Positions 42,490 to 50,913 are shown, counted from the stretch's first letter. The stretch: 64,000 bases of DNA from Hymenobacter aquaticus (GCF_004765605.1 NZ_SRLC01000001.1:1302001-1366000), one strand, 5' to 3'. The notes: generated by a model from the letters alone, not told the origin. Made by a program: numbers and translations.

Positions 42490-43503
42490 ATGGCCACCAA
42501 ACAACTGGCGGTACCCCCCCCCACTCCCTGGCAGCGGCTCACCCGCATGCTCGAACCCGAGCGCCGCGCCATTCGCTACATTCTGTATTACGCCGTAGCC
42601 ACCGGCCTGATCAGCCTCACGCTGCCGCTGGGCACGCAGGCCGTCTTCAACCTCGTGTCGACTGGGGCCGTGTTCAGCTCCACCTACATCCTGATCGGGG
42701 TGGTCGTGGTGGGCGTGCTGCTGGCCGGCCTGCTGCTCATCGGGCAGCTCACGATGGTCGAGGCCATGGAGCAGCGCCTGTTTGCCAAGGCGGCCATCGA
42801 ATATGCCTACCGCCTGCCCCGCATCGAGCCCAAGGCGCTGGAAGGCGAGAATCCGGCCGAGCTGGTGAACCGCTTCTTCGACATTCTGACGGTGCAGAAG
42901 GGCCTCACCAAGCTGCTGATTGACTTGATGTTTGCCGGCATCCAGATTCTGTTCGGCGTCATTGTGCTTTCGTTTTACCACCCCGTGTTCGTGGGTCTGG
43001 GCTTCACCATTCTGCTCATGCTGGGCCTCATCTACTGGCTGAACTACCGCCGGGCCCTGCGCACAAGCATCGAGGAATCGGCCTACAAGTACAAGGCCGT
43101 GGACTGGCTTGAGCAGGTGGCCGGCGACCTGCCCGCGTTTCGCGACAACCCCGCCGCCCGCGAGCAGGCCCTGCTGCGCACCGACGAGTTGACGTCTCAT
43201 TACCTGCGGGCCCGCAACGACCATTTCCGGGTGCTCAAGAACTACTACGGCTGGGCCATTGCCCTGCGCACGGTGCTCACCGGCGGCCTGCTCATTGCCG
43301 GCACCCTGTTCGTGGTGTCGCGGCAAATGACGCTGGGCCAGTTTGTGGCCGCCGAGGTGCTCATCGTGCAGATCAGCAGCTCCATCGAGAAGCTCATGAC
43401 CGGCGTGGGCACCGTGTTCGACATGCTCACCGGCGTGGAAAAGCTGGCCACCGTCACCGACCTTCCTCTTCTGCAACCTGAATCGGCCGACGCCCATGCT
43501 TAA
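42490..43503 (+). CDS. ABC exporter membrane domain without ATPase domain
   Basis: The 337-residue protein has the six-helix ABC exporter membrane domain: FNLVSTGAVFSSTYILIGVV near residue 53, coupling-helix-like segments GENPAELVNRFFDILTVQKG and the DHFRVLKNYYGWAIALRTV helix. It ends in TGVEKLATVTDLPLLQPE, exactly where a nucleotide-binding domain would begin. No Walker A, signature or Walker B is present, and none is encoded in the downstream frame, which is the HlyD gene. It overlaps that gene by 8 bases. It resembles the membrane half of HlyB/LapB-type exporters, so energy must come from a separate ATPase or it works differently. Confidence 0.8.
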   Translation: MATKQLAVPPPTPWQRLTRMLEPERRAIRYILYYAVATGLISLTLPLGTQAVFNLVSTGAVFSSTYILIGVVVVGVLLAGLLLIGQLTMVEAMEQRLFAKAAIEYAYRLPRIEPKALEGENPAELVNRFFDILTVQKGLTKLLIDLMFAGIQILFGVIVLSFYHPVFVGLGFTILLMLGLIYWLNYRRALRTSIEESAYKYKAVDWLEQVAGDLPAFRDNPAAREQALLRTDELTSHYLRARNDHFRVLKNYYGWAIALRTVLTGGLLIAGTLFVVSRQMTLGQFVAAEVLIVQISSSIEKLMTGVGTVFDMLTGVEKLATVTDLPLLQPESADAHA

Positions 43504-44869
43504 TATTTCGAACCAGAACGTCGACGACTCCATCTGGCACGAGAAGCTGACCCACTCGCGCCGGGAAATACTGCAGTCCAAGGGCGCGCGGCTGCTGGGC
43601 CGGGTGCTGCTGGCCGTGGCCCTCATCTTCGTGGTTATCCTGTTTCTGCCCTGGCGCCAGACCATCGAGGGCTCGGGCATGCTCACCACCCTGCGTCCCG
43701 AAGACCGGCCGCAGACCGTGCAGAACGCCATTGCCGGCCGCATTGAGCACTGGAACGTGCGCGAGGGCCAGCTCGTGAAGCGCGGCGACACGCTGCTGAC
43801 CATCTCCGAAATCAAGGACGAGTACTTTGACCCCAACCTGCCCGAGCGGCTCAGCGAGCAGCTGGCCGCCAAGCGCGGCAACGTAGCGGCCAACGCGGCC
43901 AAGATCGAGGCCACCGACCAGCAGATCCAGGCCCTGCGCCTGACCCTGAACGTGCAGCTCGACGCGGCCCGCAACCGCGTGACCCAGGCCCGCAACACGG
44001 TGCGCATCGACTCGGCCGATTTGGTGGCCGTGCGCAACGCGTTTCAGGTGGCCCAGGCCCGGCTGGCCCGCTACGAGGAAGGCTACAAAAACGGGCTGTT
44101 TTCCCTGACCGACATCGAAACCCGCCGCCTGAAGCTGCAGGAAGACCAGGCCAAGGTGACGGCCCAGCGCAACAAGCTGCTCAACTCCCAGCAGTCGTTT
44201 GCCAATGCCCGCATCGAGCTGAATAACCTGCGGGCCAAGTACGAGCAGGACCTGGCCAAAACCCTGTCGGACCGCAGCTCGGCCGTGTCGAGCCGGGCTT
44301 CGTCGGAGGGCGAGGTAGCGGCCCTGCGCAACAAGATCAGCAACGTGGAGGTGCGCCGCGGCCTGTACGTGGTGCGGGCCCCGCAGGACGGCTACGTGGT
44401 GCGCACGCTCAAGGCCGGCATCGGCGAAACCATCAAGGAAGGCGAATCCATTGCCACCCTGCAGCCCGACGCGCCCGTGCTGGCCGTGGAAATGTACGTG
44501 CGGGCCATGGACGTGCCCCTGATCCAGCGGGGCCGCCCCGTACGCCTGCAGTTCGACGGCTGGCCGGCGGTGCAGTTCTCGGGCTGGCCCTCGGTGGCCG
44601 TGGGCACGTTCGGCGGCACCGTGACGGTGATTGACGTGGTGAGCACTACCAACGGCAAGTACCGCCTGCTGGTGCGCCCCGACCGCCACAGCCAGCAGGA
44701 TCCGGCCTGGCCCGCGCAGCTGCGCCTGGGCTCGGGCGTGTATGGCTGGGTGATTCTGGATTCGGTGCCGGTGTGGTACGAAATCTGGCGGCAGCTCAAC
44801 GGCTTCCCGCCCAGCCTGCAGGCCGCCCCGAGCGAAGCTCCCATCAAGGCGCAAGCCGACAAGAAGTAG
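43496..44869 (+). CDS. HlyD-family periplasmic adaptor
   Basis: The 457-residue membrane fusion protein has one membrane helix (about 36-56). A lipoyl/barrel-sandwich part follows with GMLTTLRPEDRPQTVQNAIAG and NVREGQLVKRGDTLL, then a long coiled-coil hairpin (about 110-290) and the returning half RAPQDGYVVRTLKAGIGETIKEG. A beta-barrel with the RGRPVRLQFDGWPAVQF motif closes it. It should bridge the ABC membrane protein and the TolC homologue. Its start overlaps the upstream gene by 8 bases and it is followed by tolC after 4 bases. Confidence 0.92.
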   Translation: MLNISNQNVDDSIWHEKLTHSRREILQSKGARLLGRVLLAVALIFVVILFLPWRQTIEGSGMLTTLRPEDRPQTVQNAIAGRIEHWNVREGQLVKRGDTLLTISEIKDEYFDPNLPERLSEQLAAKRGNVAANAAKIEATDQQIQALRLTLNVQLDAARNRVTQARNTVRIDSADLVAVRNAFQVAQARLARYEEGYKNGLFSLTDIETRRLKLQEDQAKVTAQRNKLLNSQQSFANARIELNNLRAKYEQDLAKTLSDRSSAVSSRASSEGEVAALRNKISNVEVRRGLYVVRAPQDGYVVRTLKAGIGETIKEGESIATLQPDAPVLAVEMYVRAMDVPLIQRGRPVRLQFDGWPAVQFSGWPSVAVGTFGGTVTVIDVVSTTNGKYRLLVRPDRHSQQDPAWPAQLRLGSGVYGWVILDSVPVWYEIWRQLNGFPPSLQAAPSEAPIKAQADKK

Positions 44870-44873
44870 GCGC

Positions 44874-46460
44874 ATGAAAAAACGACCGACTGGTTTTTGG
44901 TTTTTCGTGTTTGGTGTTTGGCTCGACCTCAACCAAACACGAAAAACCAACTACCAAAAACCAACTCTAGCCGCGCTACTGATTTTGCTGAGCCTGGCTC
45001 CCGACCTGCGGGCCCAGACGCCCGCCCTGCCCCGGCGCGAAGCCGGCCGCGACCCGGCCCCGCTCCAGACCCGGCAGCTGGCGCCCGGCCCGGCGGCCCC
45101 GGACACGGCCCGGGTGTTTTCGCTGCAGGACCTGGCCGATTTGGTATTTGCCCACCACCCGCTGGTGAAGCAGGCCGCCCTGCTCAGCGCCGATGCCCAG
45201 GCCCAGGTGCTGGCCGCCCGCGGCGGCTTCGACCCCAAGCTTGGCTCGGGCTTCGACCGGAAGCTGTTCGGCGGCACCGACTACTACAACCGCTGGACCA
45301 ACGAGCTGAAAGTGCCGCTCTGGCCCGGCGGCATCGATCTGAAAGCCGGCTACGACCGGATGGTGGGCACCTACGTCAACCCCGAGTACCGCACTCCGCT
45401 CGACGGGCTGGCGGGCGTGGGCTTGTCGGTGCCGCTGGGGGCGGGCTTGCTCATTGACGCGCGCCGCAGTACCCTGCGCCAAGCCCGCATCATGGTGGCC
45501 GCCGCCGAGGCCGACCGGGTCAAGCAAATCAACGAGGTGTGGCTGCAGGCCGTGAAAGACTACTGGACCTGGTACTACACCTACCAGCAGGCCGCCCTGG
45601 TGCGCGAAGGCGTGGCCCTGGCCAACACCCGCTTCCGGGCTACCAGCCGCCGCGCCCTGCTCGGCGACCAGGCTCCCATCGACTCGGTGGAGGCCAGCAT
45701 CACGGTGCAGGACCGCCAGCTACAGGCCGAACAGCTGGCCGTGGAATTGCAGAATGCCCGCCTGCTGCTCTCCAACCACCTCTGGAACAAGGACGCCCAG
45801 CCCGTGGAGCTGCCCACCTACGCCATGCCCCAGCGCCCCACGCTGGTGCGGGTCGATAGTGCCCAGTTCAGCCAGCTGCAAAGCCAGGCCGCGGTGGCCC
45901 ACCCCACGCTGCTCAAGCTCGACGCCAAAATCCGGCAGCTGGGCGTGGAAGAGCGCTACCGCCGGGAGCTGCTCAAGCCCAAGCTCAGCGTGAGCGGCAC
46001 CTTGCTCAGCCGCGGCGACTTTTACCGCCCCGAGGTGCCGGTCTACTACGACTTCGGCTGGGACAACTACAAGCTGGGCGTGGATTTCTCGTTTCCGCTG
46101 TTTCTGCGGCAGGAGCGCGGCAAGCTCCAGCAAACCCGCCTGAAAGTGCAGGATGCCACCCTGGAGCAGCAGCAGAGCCGCCGTACCATCGTCAACCAGG
46201 TGCAGGCCGTGTTCAACACGCTGCGCGCCTACGAGCGGCAGCTGGCCTTGCAGGAGCAAACCATTGCCAACCAACGCACCCTGTTGCAGGCCGAGCTGCA
46301 GAAATTCGAGCTGGGCGAAAGCACGATTTTCCTCATCAACGCCCGCGAATCCAAGCTTATTGAGCTGCGCCTCAAGCAGGAAAGCCTGCGGGCCAGCTAC
46401 GAAAAAGCCCGCGCCGAGCTGTATTACTACGCCGGCACCCGCACGCTGGGCGCGCAATAG
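44874..46460 (+). CDS. TolC-family outer-membrane efflux protein
   Basis: The 528-residue protein has two OEP repeats of long helices, with LQDLADLVFAHHPLVKQAALLSADAQAQVL near 90 and its second half ending in ELRLKQESLRASYEKARAELYYYAGTRTLG. It forms the outer-membrane duct of the exporter. The N-terminus is odd: between MKKRPT and the real-looking signal core TLAALLILLSLAPDLRAQ lie about 25 residues (FWFFVFGVW and KTNYQKP) encoded by a palindromic word-repeat at 44891-44965. The reading frame is kept. A start after the repeat would not leave a full signal peptide. Confidence 0.88.
   Translation: MKKRPTGFWFFVFGVWLDLNQTRKTNYQKPTLAALLILLSLAPDLRAQTPALPRREAGRDPAPLQTRQLAPGPAAPDTARVFSLQDLADLVFAHHPLVKQAALLSADAQAQVLAARGGFDPKLGSGFDRKLFGGTDYYNRWTNELKVPLWPGGIDLKAGYDRMVGTYVNPEYRTPLDGLAGVGLSVPLGAGLLIDARRSTLRQARIMVAAAEADRVKQINEVWLQAVKDYWTWYYTYQQAALVREGVALANTRFRATSRRALLGDQAPIDSVEASITVQDRQLQAEQLAVELQNARLLLSNHLWNKDAQPVELPTYAMPQRPTLVRVDSAQFSQLQSQAAVAHPTLLKLDAKIRQLGVEERYRRELLKPKLSVSGTLLSRGDFYRPEVPVYYDFGWDNYKLGVDFSFPLFLRQERGKLQQTRLKVQDATLEQQQSRRTIVNQVQAVFNTLRAYERQLALQEQTIANQRTLLQAELQKFELGESTIFLINARESKLIELRLKQESLRASYEKARAELYYYAGTRTLGAQ
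44891..44965. repeat. Word-repeat palindrome inside the tolC signal-peptide region
   Basis: GGTTTTTCGTGTTTGGT at 44899-44915 is perfectly inverted at 44932-44948 (17 of 17). Outer arms TGGTTTTTGG and CCAAAAACCA continue the pairing with a 4-base offset. The loop contains GTTTGGCTCGACCTCA. It lies within codons 6-31 of the tolC homologue. Confidence 0.88.
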
Positions 46461-46487
46461 TCAGCTGCTGAGCACAGCCCGCAAAAA

Positions 46488-46586
46488 GAACGTCATGCTG
46501 AGCGAAGCCGAAGCATCTCTACCGCAAGAGTAATCAAATTACCATTGCACGCGAGATGCTTCGACTTCGCTCAGCATGACGTTCTA
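46488..46586. repeat. Dispersed palindromic repeat, 33-bp arms
   Basis: Arms 46488-46520 and 46554-46586 pair at 32 of 33 positions (sequence around AACGTCATGCTGAGCGAAG). This is the third member of the family seen at 9906 and 35198. It lies between convergent tolC and VWA genes. Confidence 0.92.
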
Positions 46587-46607
46587 CTTTATTCTAAATC
46601 AGCCTGC

Positions 46608-47711
46608 TTACAGCGTTTTGCGGCGGTTCTTTTTGTAGTCTTCAAACACCAGGTGGCCCAGGCCCTTGAGGCCGCTGTAGTAGGCTTTGCCCTGATTCAC
46701 CTGGGTGAACTCCTCCACAAACTGCTGCAGATACGGGTCACTGGCAATCATGAAGGTGGTAATCGGGATTTTGAGGCGACGGGCGGCGGCGGCCAGGTTC
46801 AGGGTCTTGTTCACGACTTTGCGGTCGAGGCCGAAGCTGTTTTTGTAGTAGCCGTTGCCTTCCTTCAGGCAGGTCGGCTTGCCGTCGGTAATCATGAAAA
46901 TCTGCTTGTTGGCCGTTTTGCGCTTGCGCAGCAAATCCATGGCCAGCTCCAGGCCGGCCACCGTGTTGGTGTGGTACGGGCCCACTTCCAGGTAGGGCAA
47001 GTCCTTGACGCTGATGGGCCAGGCGTCGTTGCCGAACACGATAACGTCGAGGAAGTCTTTGGGATACTTCTGCTTGACGAGCTCGGCCAGGGCCATAGCC
47101 ACCTTTTTGGCGGGCGTGATGCGGTCCTCGCCGTAGAGAATCATCGAGTGCGAGATGTCAATCATCAGGACCGTGCTGGTCTGGGTTTTGTGCTCGGTTT
47201 CGCGCACTTCCAGGTCGCCCTCGGCCAGCATGAACTCGTCCGAGAGGCCGTGGTTGAGCTGGGCGTTGCGGATGCTCTCGGTCATCGAAATCTGCTCCAG
47301 GGAGTCGCCGAAGCGGAAGTCGCGGATGTCGGTGCTCAGCTCGTCGCCCTGCCCGGTCTGGGGCGTGCGGTGGTTGCCGCTGTTGCCCTTCTTGAGCTTG
47401 CCGAAGATTTCCTCCAAGGCGCTCTTACGAATGCCCTGCTCGGTTTTGGGCGTAATCTTGAAGGCGCCCCGCTCCTGCTCGTTTTCGTCGATGTACCCCT
47501 TTTTCTTCAGGTCCTCGATGAAGTTACCCATCCCGTAGTCGTTGTCGGTCAGGCCGTACTGCTTATCCAGCTCGTTGAGCCACGACAAGGCCTCACCAAC
47601 GTCGCCCGACGTGATGGTCACCAATTGCATAAATAGCTTAAACAGTGTCTCGAAGCCTTTCTCGGACGACTCTTCGGGCACGAAATCCCGGAAACGAAAA
47701 CCTGCGGACAT
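46608..47711 (-). CDS. VWA-domain protein
   Basis: The 367-residue protein has a helical N-terminal part and a von Willebrand factor A domain (about 185-350) with the metal-ion site VLMIDISHSMILYGEDR (DxSxS), the threonine in VAGLELAMDL and the aspartate in ITDGKPT. It resembles the VWA partner of MoxR-type ATPases (CoxE/BatA-like). The MoxR-like gene at 39399-40922 is on the same strand but separated by the cytochrome and export genes. No membrane segment is present. Confidence 0.85.
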   Translation of the reverse strand: MSAGFRFRDFVPEESSEKGFETLFKLFMQLVTITSGDVGEALSWLNELDKQYGLTDNDYGMGNFIEDLKKKGYIDENEQERGAFKITPKTEQGIRKSALEEIFGKLKKGNSGNHRTPQTGQGDELSTDIRDFRFGDSLEQISMTESIRNAQLNHGLSDEFMLAEGDLEVRETEHKTQTSTVLMIDISHSMILYGEDRITPAKKVAMALAELVKQKYPKDFLDVIVFGNDAWPISVKDLPYLEVGPYHTNTVAGLELAMDLLRKRKTANKQIFMITDGKPTCLKEGNGYYKNSFGLDRKVVNKTLNLAAAARRLKIPITTFMIASDPYLQQFVEEFTQVNQGKAYYSGLKGLGHLVFEDYKKNRRKTL

Positions 47712-47833
47712 AATTCGGGGAGTTGAGCGTTGATAACAAAGCGGCGGCTGGCAATGTTCAGTACGGAGGTTTTAGCGCCGCCTCTCCTTCTTGAGCTAAC
47801 GAGTAGTTTATCCAACCTTCCAACCACACCACC

Positions 47834-48115
47834 ATGAAAGCCATCTGGAACGACACGGTAATTGCTGAGAGCAACGACACCGTGGTAGTCGAAAATAACC
47901 ATTATTTCCCCGCCGACGCCATCAGGCGCGAGTTTTTCGAAGACAGCATTGCCCAAACTTCCTGCCCCTGGAAAGGCCGGGCCAGCTACTATTCCCTGCG
48001 CGTAAACGGGGAGCTGAACAAGGATGCGGCCTGGTATTACCCCGAGCCCAAGGACGCGGCCAAGGAAATCAAGAACCGGGTGGCCTTCTGGAAGGGCGTG
48101 AAAGTGGTGGAATAA
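47834..48115 (+). CDS. DUF427 family protein
   Basis: The 93-residue protein starts MKAIWNDTVIAESNDTVVVE and contains NHYFPADAIRREFF, CPWKGRASYYSL and AAWYYPEPKDAAKEIKNRVAFW. These are the conserved core of DUF427, a small beta-sheet family of unknown function. The CPWKG cysteine region is its most conserved part. It is complete and of normal size. The next gene starts 69 bases downstream in the same direction. Confidence 0.92.
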   Translation: MKAIWNDTVIAESNDTVVVENNHYFPADAIRREFFEDSIAQTSCPWKGRASYYSLRVNGELNKDAAWYYPEPKDAAKEIKNRVAFWKGVKVVE

Positions 48116-48184
48116 GCCGGCAGCGGGCCTATCTTCACGGCTTCCGTTGCCGTATAGGCAGCCATACCCCTTTTTCGTTTTTGT

Positions 48185-48817
48185 ATGCGTACCTCTTCCC
48201 GCCTGCTGTTGGCGGCTTCTTTGCTGACCGTGGCCGCCGGCTGCGACAGTGCCCGCGAAACCACCACCGGCCAGCCCAACCCCACCACCTCCCGCGCCCC
48301 GGAAGCCGCGCCCCCGCCCGGCTTCAGCAAAACCCTGACGGCCGCCCCCTACACGTTCGTCGTTAGCTCCCAGGGCCGGCTGGGCCAGCGCCAGCTGCTG
48401 GTGCGCGCCGAGCAGGACGGGCAGGAGCTGACCACCGCCCAGGACTCCATTCTGGGCGAAGTGAAGGATGCCCAACTGGTGAAACTGACTGCCGGGCCGG
48501 GCTCCGAACTGCTGGTGTTCGTGGAAGGCGCCGGCAGCGGCTCCTACGGCGAAGTGCGCGGCTACTGGTTCGGGGGCAAAGACTGGGAACGGATGACGAT
48601 GCCCAAGCTCTCGGGCCCGGCCGCCCGGGGCTACCAGGGCCAGGATAGGTTTCGGGTGCAGGGCAAGGAAGTCGTGCGCTCCTTCCCCATTTATCAGGAA
48701 ACCGACGCCAACTGCTGCCCCAGCGGCGGCACCCGCACCGTGCGCTACGTGCTACCCGACCAGAGCCTCACGTTCCGGCAGGTTAGCGTGGTCAATGAAG
48801 CACCGGTGGTGCAATAA
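48185..48817 (+). CDS. PliI-like lysozyme inhibitor lipoprotein
   Basis: The 210-residue product has a lipoprotein signal with lipobox VAAGC (Cys20), a Pro/Thr-rich linker and a compact domain. In this domain FVEGAGSGSYGEVRGY, GYQGQDRFRVQGKEVVRSFPIY and CCPSGGTRTVRY fit the pattern I recall for PliI-type inhibitors of invertebrate (I-type) lysozyme. PliI proteins protect the wall by inserting a SGxxY loop into lysozyme. The fit is by motif only; the unusual CC pair is not typical. A terminator follows. Confidence 0.6.
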   Translation: MRTSSRLLLAASLLTVAAGCDSARETTTGQPNPTTSRAPEAAPPPGFSKTLTAAPYTFVVSSQGRLGQRQLLVRAEQDGQELTTAQDSILGEVKDAQLVKLTAGPGSELLVFVEGAGSGSYGEVRGYWFGGKDWERMTMPKLSGPAARGYQGQDRFRVQGKEVVRSFPIYQETDANCCPSGGTRTVRYVLPDQSLTFRQVSVVNEAPVVQ

Positions 48818-48837
48818 GCAGCTACGTAGTTACTACC

Positions 48838-48870
48838 GAAGCCCTTGTCCGGAACCGGGCAAGGGCTTTT
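48838..48870 (+). terminator. Terminator after the PliI-like gene
   Basis: GAAGCCCTTGTCCG pairs with CGGGCAAGGGCTTTT around GAAC, 20 bases after the stop. Confidence 0.85.
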
Positions 48871-48904
48871 ACTTTTTCGGCCACTTAAGTGCGCAAGAAT
48901 CGGG

Positions 48905-48935
48905 TTTGGACCGGACCAGCCGGGCCGTAGCTTTG
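48905..48935 (+). promoter_or_regulatory. Promoter of the Ada/Ogt-type gene
   Basis: TTTG at 48905-48908, exactly 19 bases, then TAGCTTTG at 48928-48935: an excellent match to the Bacteroidota consensus. The ATG is 22 bases further on. Confidence 0.65.
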
Positions 48936-48956
48936 GCAACCATTCTGCCTTTTGTC

Positions 48957-49805
48957 ATGACTGACTACCAACGCATTGCCGCCGCCATCGGCTACCTCCG
49001 GGAAAACTTTCGGGAGCAGCCCACCCTCGAACAGCTGGCCGAGCAGGCCCACTGGAGCCCGTTTCACTTCCAGCGAAAGTTTCAGGAGTGGGCCGGCGTC
49101 AGCCCGAAGAAGTTTCTGCAGTACGTCAGCGTGGAACACGCCAAAAGCCTGCTCCAGCAGCAGCTTTCGGTGGCCGAGGCCACCTACGAAACCGGTCTTT
49201 CGGGCACCGGCCGCCTCCACGACTTATTCATGCGGGTGGAGGCCATGACGCCCGGCGAATACCGCCAGGGCGGCGCGGCCCTGACCATCCGCTACAGCTT
49301 CGCGGAAAGCCGGTTCGGCCCCTACCTGGTGGCCTCCACGCCCAAGGGCATCTGCCGCCTGCACTTCGCCGACGATGCCGCCCTGGCCCTGGCCGAGCTG
49401 CGCCAGGAATGGCCCCAGGCCACGCTGTTCGACGAGCCGGCCCCGCTCCATGCCCAGGTCGCCCACTTTTTCGCCCGCGACTTCCAGCCCACCGACCGGC
49501 TGCACCTGCACCTGAAAGGCACTGCCTTCCAGCTTAAAGTCTGGGCCTCGCTGCTACGGATTCCGGAGGGCCGGCTCTCGACGTACGCCGGCGTGGCGGC
49601 CGGGGCGGGCCACGCGGCGGCCGTGCGGGCCGTGGGCACGGCCATTGGCGCCAACCCGGTAGGCTACCTCATTCCCTGCCACCGCGTGATTCGCCAGGGC
49701 GGCGAGCTGGGCCAGTACCGCTGGGGAGCCACCCGCAAAACGGCGCTGCTGGGCTGGGAAGCCGTCCGGCAACAAGCGCCGGACGCAAGCTATGTGCCGT
49801 ACTGA
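48957..49805 (+). CDS. Ada-type fusion of AraC HTH and O6-alkylguanine-DNA methyltransferase
   Basis: The 282-residue protein joins an AraC-type HTH (about 1-100, with LEQLAEQAHWSPFHFQRKFQEWAGVSPKKFLQYV and the second helix pair ending MTPGEYRQGG) to a methyltransferase (about 105-275). The suicide cysteine is Cys241 in IPCHRVI, preceded by VRAVGTAIGANP. It repairs O6-methylguanine by transferring the methyl to itself. The N-terminal zinc phosphotriester domain of E. coli Ada is missing, so it cannot sense methylphosphotriesters the same way. A consensus promoter lies just upstream. Confidence 0.92.
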   Translation: MTDYQRIAAAIGYLRENFREQPTLEQLAEQAHWSPFHFQRKFQEWAGVSPKKFLQYVSVEHAKSLLQQQLSVAEATYETGLSGTGRLHDLFMRVEAMTPGEYRQGGAALTIRYSFAESRFGPYLVASTPKGICRLHFADDAALALAELRQEWPQATLFDEPAPLHAQVAHFFARDFQPTDRLHLHLKGTAFQLKVWASLLRIPEGRLSTYAGVAAGAGHAAAVRAVGTAIGANPVGYLIPCHRVIRQGGELGQYRWGATRKTALLGWEAVRQQAPDASYVPY

Positions 49806-49846
49806 GCGGAGCCGGCCTTGGTTGATGAACTTAGCGCACGCGCACG

Positions 49847-49882
49847 AAAAAGCCCCTGATCTGGTAGAACAGGGGCTTTTTT
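49847..49882. terminator. Bidirectional terminator
   Basis: AAAAAGCCCCTG pairs with CAGGGGCTTTTT around an ATCTGGTAGAA loop, between convergent genes ending at 49805 and 49900. Confidence 0.9.
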
Positions 49883-49899
49883 AGTATGCGTCAGGCAAA

Positions 49900-50877
49900 C
49901 TACTCAATCCACTTGAACTTGTATTCGAGCTTGGGCACCGGCATGCGGTCGGCGACGCGGCGCAGGCGGTTGGGCAGGGCCATGATGTAGTCGCGGGCTT
50001 TTTCGGCCGCCCCGTTCAGGCCCGTAATCTGGTCGAGCTTCCAGGTGGTGATGAGACCTTCCAGAATGTCGGTGTAGTCCTGGCTGGTGTAGACGCCCAG
50101 GCGCTGGGCGGCGTCGGTGAAGTGGCCGAAGGTCTTGCCCATTTCCACGCCCAACTCGCGCATGTAGTGGGCCGGCATCACGATTTTCTTGCGCATCATG
50201 TCTTCGAAGGCCAGCATCATTTCCGAAGGATCGACCTCGAAAATCTTGTCGACAAACGTCTGGTACACGCGGGCGTGGCGGGTTTCGTCGCCGGCAATCA
50301 TGCCGCAGATTTTGGACAGCTGCGCGTCGCCGGCCTTGCGGGCCAGAGTGCCCACGCGGCGGTGCGAGAGGTTGGTGGCCGCTTCCTGGTAGCTGGTGTA
50401 GATGAAGGCCCGGTAGGGGTCGTGGGCGGTGCCCAGGTCGAAACCGTCGGCAATCAGGTACTGGGTGCTGGTTTCAAACTCGCGCATGTTTACGCGGCCA
50501 CTCAGGTACAGGTAGCGGTTGAGCAGGTCGCCGTGGCGGTTTTCCTCGGCCGTCCAGCCCCGGATCCACTGGGCCCAGCCGTTGTTGGGGTCTCGGTTCA
50601 GGTCGTCGAGCTGGTGAAACCAGGCTTCGTAGTTGGGCAGAGCTTCTTCCGTGATAGTGTCACCGATCAGCACCGCTAACAGGTCGTAGCTCAGCCCTTT
50701 GGCCCGCTCGCGCAGTTCGCGCACCTCCTCGAAGAAGGTTTCCGAGCGGGAGTCGGGAAGATAGTCGGCGGGCTGCCAGCTGTCCTCGACCTTTTTAAGA
50801 AAGCCGTCGATATTTTCTTTTAAAAAGGATTCGAGATGCTGAAGCACCTCCCCGCGGGAGGCCACAGTTGCAATCAT
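49900..50877 (-). CDS. Acyl-ACP desaturase (ferritin-like diiron)
   Basis: The 325-residue soluble enzyme inserts a double bond into acyl-ACP, usually at delta-9, giving unsaturated membrane fatty acids. The diiron ligands are in EENRHG (111-116) and DETRHA (197-202), with the WTAEENRHGDLLNRYLYLSGRV and GTLARKAGDAQLSKICGMIAGDETRH helices typical of the family. ATG 50877 has a promoter box 29 bases upstream. A bidirectional terminator follows. No electron-donor gene is adjacent. Confidence 0.93.
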   Translation of the reverse strand: MIATVASRGEVLQHLESFLKENIDGFLKKVEDSWQPADYLPDSRSETFFEEVRELRERAKGLSYDLLAVLIGDTITEEALPNYEAWFHQLDDLNRDPNNGWAQWIRGWTAEENRHGDLLNRYLYLSGRVNMREFETSTQYLIADGFDLGTAHDPYRAFIYTSYQEAATNLSHRRVGTLARKAGDAQLSKICGMIAGDETRHARVYQTFVDKIFEVDPSEMMLAFEDMMRKKIVMPAHYMRELGVEMGKTFGHFTDAAQRLGVYTSQDYTDILEGLITTWKLDQITGLNGAAEKARDYIMALPNRLRRVADRMPVPKLEYKFKWIE

Positions 50878-50905
50878 AGGAAGGGGAAAAGAGGTATTTC
50901 GGGGT

Positions 50906-50913
50906 CAAATGTA
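50906..50913 (-). promoter_or_regulatory. Candidate -7 box for the desaturase
   Basis: TACATTTG on the minus strand, 28 bases upstream of the ATG at 50877. Confidence 0.5.
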
